A stretch of 49,236 bases of DNA, taken from contig CAJTJV010000020.1 of the NCBI GenBank assembly GCA_910576775.1, forward strand, positions 1 through 49,236, given 5' to 3'. This document shows positions 44,819 through 49,236 of this stretch, piece after piece; the stretch's first letter is position 1; each line of letters starts with the position of its first letter. The position numbers and the translations under genes were made by a program. The stretch comes from an uncultured Muribaculaceae bacterium (GTDB lineage: Bacteria; Bacteroidota; Bacteroidia; Bacteroidales; Muribaculaceae). The notes beneath the pieces are model-generated. The model ran no database searches and was not told where the DNA came from. It was given only the letters and a program-made list of their open reading frames with translations.

Positions 44819-44849
44819 AAATCGCCGAAGATTCTTTCTCCGGCGATTT
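44819..44849 (-). terminator. Terminator of the 3-keto-glycoside locus
   Basis: AAATCGCCG and CGGCGATTT form a 9-bp stem around a 13-base loop. It lies 27 bases past the stop of the isomerase gene at 44876 and before the mscS promoter. Confidence 0.7.
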
Positions 44850-44875
44850 ATATTGAGTGGGTGGTATAAATGGGG

Positions 44876-45781
44876 TTATTTCCTGTAGGACGGTTTGACG
44901 AAATCGGCGTTGCGGAGGTAGTCGGCATTCATTTCCATCCCTTCGAGGATGGTATGTGTGCCGTCGGTGCCTTCCTGTTCTACGACGAAGCCTTCAAGTC
45001 CGGGGGCTGCGGCTTCGAAGATCGGGCGGAGGTCTACCATGCCGCTCTGGCCGAGTTCATAAAGGTCCTTAACATGGAGAAGGGGAAGCCTGCCTGCGTA
45101 TTTCTTGATATATGCGACGGGGCTTACACCTGCCTTGACGGCCCAGAAAGTGTCGAGCTGCCAGAACATGTTCTCGGGCTTGGTGTTGTCCATGAAATAT
45201 TCAATCCACACGGTATCAGTACCGGGAATCTTCTGAAATTCGTGGGAATGGGTGTGGTAACCGTATTTAAGACCGGCGGCTGCGCATTTTTCGCCTACCT
45301 GATTGTGATAGTCGACAATTGTCCGGGCCTCTTCGGGCGAAGCGGGGACTTTATTCCACGGAGTGACGATATATGTCATTCCGGCGGCTTTGTGCGCCTC
45401 AATTGCTTTGTCCCACCATTCCATGGCGGCTGTGAAATCATGGTTGCGGAGCTCTTCGTCCGACAGCCCGTAGGTGGCGTGCGACGAAAGCGGGTTCAGT
45501 CCGGCGGCGTTGCAGTCGGATTTGAACTGTTCGGGCGCTACGCCGTAGAACTTGCCGTTGGAGTAGTTTGCGGCTTCCACGTCGGTGTATCCCATGTCCG
45601 CAAGTTCGCGTAGTGCGGTCTCATGGTTTTCCGCGTATGAAGCGGAGTCGCCGAGGACTGTGCGCACAGAGTAGAGCTGGATGCAGATGTCTTTCTTCGG
45701 AGCCTCAGTCTCTACCGCCTGCGGTTGGGTGCAGGCAGTGAGCATTGTTGCAGCTAAGGCGGCTGTAAGTAAATGTTTCAT
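44876..45781 (-). CDS. TIM-barrel sugar isomerase/epimerase lipoprotein
   Basis: This 301-residue protein has a lipoprotein signal (ATMLTAC) and an AP-endonuclease-2/xylose-isomerase-like TIM barrel: ICIQLYSVRTVLGD, YTDVEAANYSNGKFYG, LSSHATYGL, YGYHTHSHEFQKI, FWQLDTFWAVKAG and LPLLHVKDLYE. His and acidic residues in those blocks are the usual metal ligands. In related 3-keto-glycoside loci such proteins act on the released keto-sugar or on the keto-glycoside. Lipid anchoring places it outside the cytoplasm. It is the last gene of the four-gene run. Confidence 0.87.
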   Translation of the reverse strand: MKHLLTAALAATMLTACTQPQAVETEAPKKDICIQLYSVRTVLGDSASYAENHETALRELADMGYTDVEAANYSNGKFYGVAPEQFKSDCNAAGLNPLSSHATYGLSDEELRNHDFTAAMEWWDKAIEAHKAAGMTYIVTPWNKVPASPEEARTIVDYHNQVGEKCAAAGLKYGYHTHSHEFQKIPGTDTVWIEYFMDNTKPENMFWQLDTFWAVKAGVSPVAYIKKYAGRLPLLHVKDLYELGQSGMVDLRPIFEAAAPGLEGFVVEQEGTDGTHTILEGMEMNADYLRNADFVKPSYRK

Positions 45782-45798
45782 ATTACAGGCCTATAAGC

Positions 45799-46692
45799 TT
45801 ATTCGAGTTCTTTGATACGGATATTGCGGTACCATACGTCATCGCCGTGATCCTGGAGGCCTATATAACCTTCATGATTCGGGCCACCCATGTTGATCAT
45901 AAGCTTGTATGCGCAGGGGAAATCTCCGTCTTCGTTGAATTTGCTGTCGCGAAGCATCTGTTTCCATTTAGGAGTCCACAGATGATATTCGAGTACGTTC
46001 TCTCCGTTCTGTGAGTGTACGACGGTGCCTTTGTAGACTGTGATTTTGGCTTTGTTCCATTCGCCGTGGGGCTTGGCGTTCTGTGGTTTGGCGGGAATCA
46101 TGTCGTAGAGCGATGCGGACTGACGGTTGCCGTCGATGCCGAGCTTGGCGTCCTCATGGTTGTCGTTGTCGAGCACCTGATATTCGGATGCCGATTGCCA
46201 GATGGGAAGATATTCGTCCTTGCCGTTTTCATTGGTTGTGGCTTCCTGGGCGAGATAGAAGATGCCGGAGTTTCCGCCTTTCGAGATTTTATATTCGAGT
46301 TCGAGTTCGAAATTCTTGAATTTGTGCGGGAAGATAAGGTCGCCGCCGCCTTCCATCTGTGCTTCTCCTGTTCCGGAACCTACAAGGTGGATGGCGCCGT
46401 CATCTACATTCCAGCTTGTGGGGGCTGTGTCCATGCCGTAGCCTCGCCAGTCGCCGAGTGTCTTGCCGTCGAAAAGTACGGTATATCCTTCATTGTCGAC
46501 AGGATAAGCCGATATGTCGGCCTGGGCTTTGTCTGCGATTTTATAGTTGCCGCGCTCCGCCTTGGTTTCTGTGGCTGCCTGGTTGCCGTTGCAGCAGCAG
46601 CCACCGCAGGTGCATTTGCACTGATTCCCGTTACCTCCGCACGACGACAGCAGGGCTACGGCCAGCGATGAGGCCAATATTATTTTCTTCAT
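45799..46692 (-). CDS. DUF1080 lipoprotein with Cys-rich N-terminal linker
   Basis: This 297-residue lipoprotein (signal ending LLSSC) has an unusual Cys-dense stretch right after the anchor (CKCTCGGCCCNGN, about residues 25-37), then one DUF1080 domain (about 60-297; YTVLFDGKTLGDWRGYGMD, ISKGGNSGIFYLAQE, EYQVLDNDNHEDAKLG, NMGGPNHEGYIGLQDHGDDVWYRNIRI). DUF1080 is the 3-keto-disaccharide hydrolase family. It is a close paralogue of the next gene upstream, four bases away, which lacks the Cys stretch. The Cys cluster could bind metal or be lipid-proximal decoration. Confidence 0.87.
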   Translation of the reverse strand: MKKIILASSLAVALLSSCGGNGNQCKCTCGGCCCNGNQAATETKAERGNYKIADKAQADISAYPVDNEGYTVLFDGKTLGDWRGYGMDTAPTSWNVDDGAIHLVGSGTGEAQMEGGGDLIFPHKFKNFELELEYKISKGGNSGIFYLAQEATTNENGKDEYLPIWQSASEYQVLDNDNHEDAKLGIDGNRQSASLYDMIPAKPQNAKPHGEWNKAKITVYKGTVVHSQNGENVLEYHLWTPKWKQMLRDSKFNEDGDFPCAYKLMINMGGPNHEGYIGLQDHGDDVWYRNIRIKELE

Positions 46693-46696
46693 TGTC

Positions 46697-47521
46697 TTAG
46701 AGTTTTTTTACGCGGATGTTTTTAAGCCATACGTCGTTGCCGTGATCCTGGAAAGATACGAACCCGGCGTGTTTGTTGTTGAGCAGTTCGAATGCCACGG
46801 GCAGCGATTTTTCGCTGAATTTGCTGTTCTGGAGCATTTCGGTCCATTCAGGAGTCCAAAGCTCATATTCAACAACTTTTTCGCCGTTCTGATAGTGGGT
46901 CACCTTCCCGTCCTTTACAGTTACACGGGCGGTGTTCCATTCGCCCCAACCTTTGGAGTTCTGGGGCTTTGCGGGAATAAGGTCGTAGAGTGATGCCGAT
47001 TGGCGGTTGCCGTCTACACCGAGTTTTGCGTCGGGATGGTTCTCGTTGTCGAGAATCTGATATTCGGGAGCGGACCAGTACAGAGGCTGGAGATTACCTT
47101 CCGGATCGAAGCTTTCCTGACCTAAATAGAAGAAGCCTGAGTTGCCGCCTTCTGAGATTTTCCAGTCGAAGCACATGTCGAAATTGTCGAAATCGTGGGC
47201 GAAGATAATATCGCCACCTTCGCCTTCACCGGCTGCGAAATGCAGGCAGCTGTCCTGTACGGTCCATTTGCCCGGAATATGATCTTTGCCGAAGCCGCGC
47301 CATCCGGTGGTATTCGCTCCGTCGAATATTACAGTATATCCTTCTTCGTCGATGGGGAAGGCTGCTACGGCGGTCTGTTCGCCGCCGGGGACTACGGAAT
47401 AGGTAAGGCTGTCGGTAGGCGCCTCTGTTTTCTCTTCTGTTGCGGTGCTTTTGCCGGTGCATGAAATGAAAGTCACTGCGAGCATGGCGGCAAAGGCCGT
47501 GGAGATTGTTCTGATATTCAT
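46697..47521 (-). CDS. DUF1080 lipoprotein (3-keto-glycoside hydrolase type)
   Basis: This 274-residue lipoprotein (signal ending TFISC) has one DUF1080 domain (about 55-274; YTVIFDGANTTGWRGFGKD, ISEGGNSGFFYLGQE, EYQILDNENHPDAKLG, AGFVSFQDHGNDVWLKNIRV). It is predicted to cleave the 3-keto-glycoside made by the oxidoreductase 24 bases upstream. Two paralogues in tandem suggest different substrates or successive steps. Confidence 0.88.
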   Translation of the reverse strand: MNIRTISTAFAAMLAVTFISCTGKSTATEEKTEAPTDSLTYSVVPGGEQTAVAAFPIDEEGYTVIFDGANTTGWRGFGKDHIPGKWTVQDSCLHFAAGEGEGGDIIFAHDFDNFDMCFDWKISEGGNSGFFYLGQESFDPEGNLQPLYWSAPEYQILDNENHPDAKLGVDGNRQSASLYDLIPAKPQNSKGWGEWNTARVTVKDGKVTHYQNGEKVVEYELWTPEWTEMLQNSKFSEKSLPVAFELLNNKHAGFVSFQDHGNDVWLKNIRVKKL

Positions 47522-47545
47522 GATAATGTGTGGTTTGTTAGTCTG

Positions 47546-49030
47546 TTAGATTTTCGGCATTTCGGGGAGCGTCCAGCCTTCGCGATAGACGGGTTTGATG
47601 AGTTGTTCGGCGTATGCGCGGGCATTGACAGGTTCGGTGTATGTGCGGTCGAATGTCGGATGTCCGTCGTGGATTTCGAATTTGTCCTCTATTACGTTCG
47701 AGATTGTTGCGTCGGCGGGGATGTTGGTAAAACGCATGTTCTCGCCGTCCCATTCAAGCCACTGGTTGAGGCCTTGCAGGCGTACGGCTGCCACACCCAT
47801 TGTAATCATTTCGTTGAGCGGGCCGGAAAATGCGAAATCGGATTCTGTCGGTATGCGTGATTCGGGGCTTTCCTTGCATGCGCGTACCCAGTCCTGCTGA
47901 TGGTTGTCGTCTTTGACTACGCGGCATACTTCAGGGACAACAGGTGTGCGTCCGGAGCAGAGGATGGGATCGTAGCCGTAGGTTCCTACTACCATGGTGT
48001 CTTTTGTTCCGTAAAGTACCGAAACACCGTTGGGATCGAATTTTTTGCCTTCGGGCATGTCGATAGGAAGGTTCGGGAGAATGCCTCCGTCATACCATGT
48101 GAGTTCGACTCCGGGGAGTCCCAGGCGTGGCAGGTTGTCGCGGGCGGGGAAACGGAAAGTGATTTTTTCAGCGGAAGGGCAGGAATCGCTCATAAGCATT
48201 GTGGAGCTGCCGATAACTGCCGAAGGATAGCCAAGGTTCAGACCTTTGAACGGTACCTGGAGGATATGGTTCGCCATATCGCCGAGCGCGCCGGAACCGA
48301 AATCCCACCATCCGCGGAAATTCCAGGGTGTATAGGCTGCATTATAGGGGCGGAATTTGGCCGGGCCTATGAAGCAATCCCAGTCGAGAGTCGACGGTAC
48401 TTTCATTTTTTCCTTGGGTGTAGGCATTCCCTGCGGCCAGATAGGACGGTTTGTGAAAGCTTCGATGCGTGTGACATCTCCGATTTCGCCGTTCAGGAGC
48501 ATGTTGATGGCCTTGCGGGTGCCTGCGCTTGATGCGCCCTGGTTACCCATCTGCGTGGCTACTTTGTATTTCTTGGCGAGATTGGTGAGCAGGCGTGATT
48601 CGTAGGGATAGAGGGTGAGGGGCTTCTCGACATATACGTGTTTGCCGGCAACGATGGCCTGTGCGGCAATGATGGCGTGAGTGTGGTCTGCGGTGGCTAC
48701 CATTACAGCATCGGCGTCTTTGAGCATATCGTCGAACATCCTGCGGTAGTCCTTGTATCTTTTTGCGTTGGGATATTTGTCGAAAACGTGCTTTGCATAT
48801 TTCCAGTCGACGTCGCATAGACCAATGATATTTTCGGTCTCCAGGCCCGAGAGGACTGCGGCGCCGCGGCCGCCGATACCTACGCCGAGAATATTGAGTT
48901 TGTCACTGGGGGCTGTGTGGCCGGCACGTTTGCCGAGTACGGATGCCGGTACCACTTCCGGCATAAGCATCATTCCTGCTAAAGCTAATCCGCTTGTTTT
49001 CAGGAATTCTCTTCTTGAGAGGTCTGACAT
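47546..49030 (-). CDS. Gfo/Idh/MocA-family oxidoreductase with Tat signal
   Basis: This 494-residue protein has a twin-arginine signal (LSRREFLKTSGLALAGMM) and then a Rossmann domain (NILGVGIGGRGAAVLSG, about residues 45-61; EKPLTLYP, the Gfo/Idh/MocA EKP motif) and the family's C-terminal beta-sheet domain. Such Tat-exported NAD(P)-type enzymes oxidise sugars, here plausibly glycosides at C3 with bound cofactor, as in Bacteroides 3-keto-glycoside loci. It is the first gene of the four-gene run and has a strong promoter about 72 bases upstream. Confidence 0.92.
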   Translation of the reverse strand: MSDLSRREFLKTSGLALAGMMLMPEVVPASVLGKRAGHTAPSDKLNILGVGIGGRGAAVLSGLETENIIGLCDVDWKYAKHVFDKYPNAKRYKDYRRMFDDMLKDADAVMVATADHTHAIIAAQAIVAGKHVYVEKPLTLYPYESRLLTNLAKKYKVATQMGNQGASSAGTRKAINMLLNGEIGDVTRIEAFTNRPIWPQGMPTPKEKMKVPSTLDWDCFIGPAKFRPYNAAYTPWNFRGWWDFGSGALGDMANHILQVPFKGLNLGYPSAVIGSSTMLMSDSCPSAEKITFRFPARDNLPRLGLPGVELTWYDGGILPNLPIDMPEGKKFDPNGVSVLYGTKDTMVVGTYGYDPILCSGRTPVVPEVCRVVKDDNHQQDWVRACKESPESRIPTESDFAFSGPLNEMITMGVAAVRLQGLNQWLEWDGENMRFTNIPADATISNVIEDKFEIHDGHPTFDRTYTEPVNARAYAEQLIKPVYREGWTLPEMPKI

Positions 49031-49102
49031 AAGATTCTTGGATTTATAAGATTGGTTTAAGGTTGGTATTTGTAAATAAGAGATTTAAGATTAGTGAGTT
49101 TA

Positions 49103-49134
49103 CAAAGATAAATAAAAATTCTATGAACGTCAAA
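49103..49134 (-). promoter_or_regulatory. Promoter of the 3-keto-glycoside locus
   Basis: Minus strand TTTG (49134-49131), exactly 20 bases, TATCTTTG (49110-49103). This is one of the best promoter matches in the window. The leader to ATG 49030 is about 65-70 bases. Confidence 0.8.
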
Positions 49135-49161
49135 AAAAGTTCGTTTTTATAGCTATTGCAA

Positions 49162-49221
49162 TCACGGCTCTTTCATTTAAGATTGCGTTGCAATCTAAGG
49201 AATAGTGCTATTTTATAGCAC
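49162..49221. repeat. Dispersed repeat with two 7-bp triloop hairpins
   Basis: Bases 49162-49179 are the inverted copy of 68-85. Next come AGATTGC-gtt-GCAATCT (49180-49196) and GTGCTAT-ttt-ATAGCAC (49205-49221). Both have 7-bp perfect stems with 3-base loops, the same design as several units in arrays A and B but with different sequences. Confidence 0.7.
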
Positions 49222-49236
49222 GGAGTAATACGACAG

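Noticed and set aside
1..49236. tRNA or rRNA genes
   Set aside because: No cloverleaf with a T-loop word or rRNA conserved segment was noticed in the intergenic regions, though no covariance search could be run.

Overview
The window looks like chromosomal DNA of a gut-type Bacteroidales bacterium, possibly Muribaculaceae (family-level guess only). The signs are Bacteroidota promoter motifs (TAnnTTTG, several with TTG/TTTG 19-20 bases upstream), type IX secretion genes (PorU, PorV), a TonB receptor with DUF5689 lipoproteins, many lipoproteins, DUF1080 proteins and a frameshifted IS30-family element. Most genes are housekeeping; the accessory material is the protease/serpin region, the hairpin repeat arrays and the 3-keto-glycoside locus.

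Layout. 1-7.2 kb, minus strand: acyl-CoA ligase, HflX, a DivIC/FtsB-like protein, a small membrane protein, MutS and a GNAT acetyltransferase. 7.4-8.8 kb, minus: thioredoxin, a C39-like/VKOR membrane protein, and an overlapping 44-residue peptide gene. 9.1-13.8 kb, plus: serpin lipoprotein, polyprenyl synthase, Ig-like lipoprotein and a small conserved protein. 13.8-17.8 kb: two related arrays of short hairpins flank a C10 cysteine-protease gene (broken by an in-frame amber codon) and a second serpin. 17.8-24.9 kb, minus: TonB receptor and two OB-fold/DUF5689 lipoproteins. 25-31 kb, minus: an unknown membrane protein, a two-domain DUF1080 lipoprotein, and two secreted proteins with type IX-like C-terminal signals, one a phosphodiester glycosidase. 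31.2-33.9 kb, minus: a four-subunit 2-oxoacid:ferredoxin oxidoreductase. 34.2-35.4 kb: a large hairpin and the IS30 copy. 35.4-41.8 kb, plus: rex, a FAH-like gene, porU, porV and ispF in one tight run. 42-43.6 kb: OmpA and SemiSWEET. 43.6-44.8 kb, minus: a frameshifted MscS channel gene. 44.9-49 kb, minus: Tat-type Gfo/Idh/MocA oxidoreductase, two DUF1080 lipoproteins and a TIM-barrel isomerase lipoprotein.

How the parts fit. PorU and PorV would export and anchor the CTD proteins at 27.7-31.1 kb. The 44.9-49 kb locus has the gene content of the 3-keto-glycoside route: oxidise a glycoside at C3, cleave the keto-glycoside, isomerise the product. The C10 protease and serpins form a protease/inhibitor neighbourhood, but the protease now carries a stop codon. 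The least explained feature is the pair of intergenic arrays: short stems, often with GNA-type triloops, whose sequences change while pairing is kept. They resemble REP elements, but no REP-associated transposase lies in the window.

Starts were moved from the longest open frame to the first ATG compatible with a promoter, signal peptide or terminator wherever these conflicted. Three genes (C10 protease, IS30 transposase, MscS) are broken by a single small change each; assembly error cannot be excluded from sequence alone.
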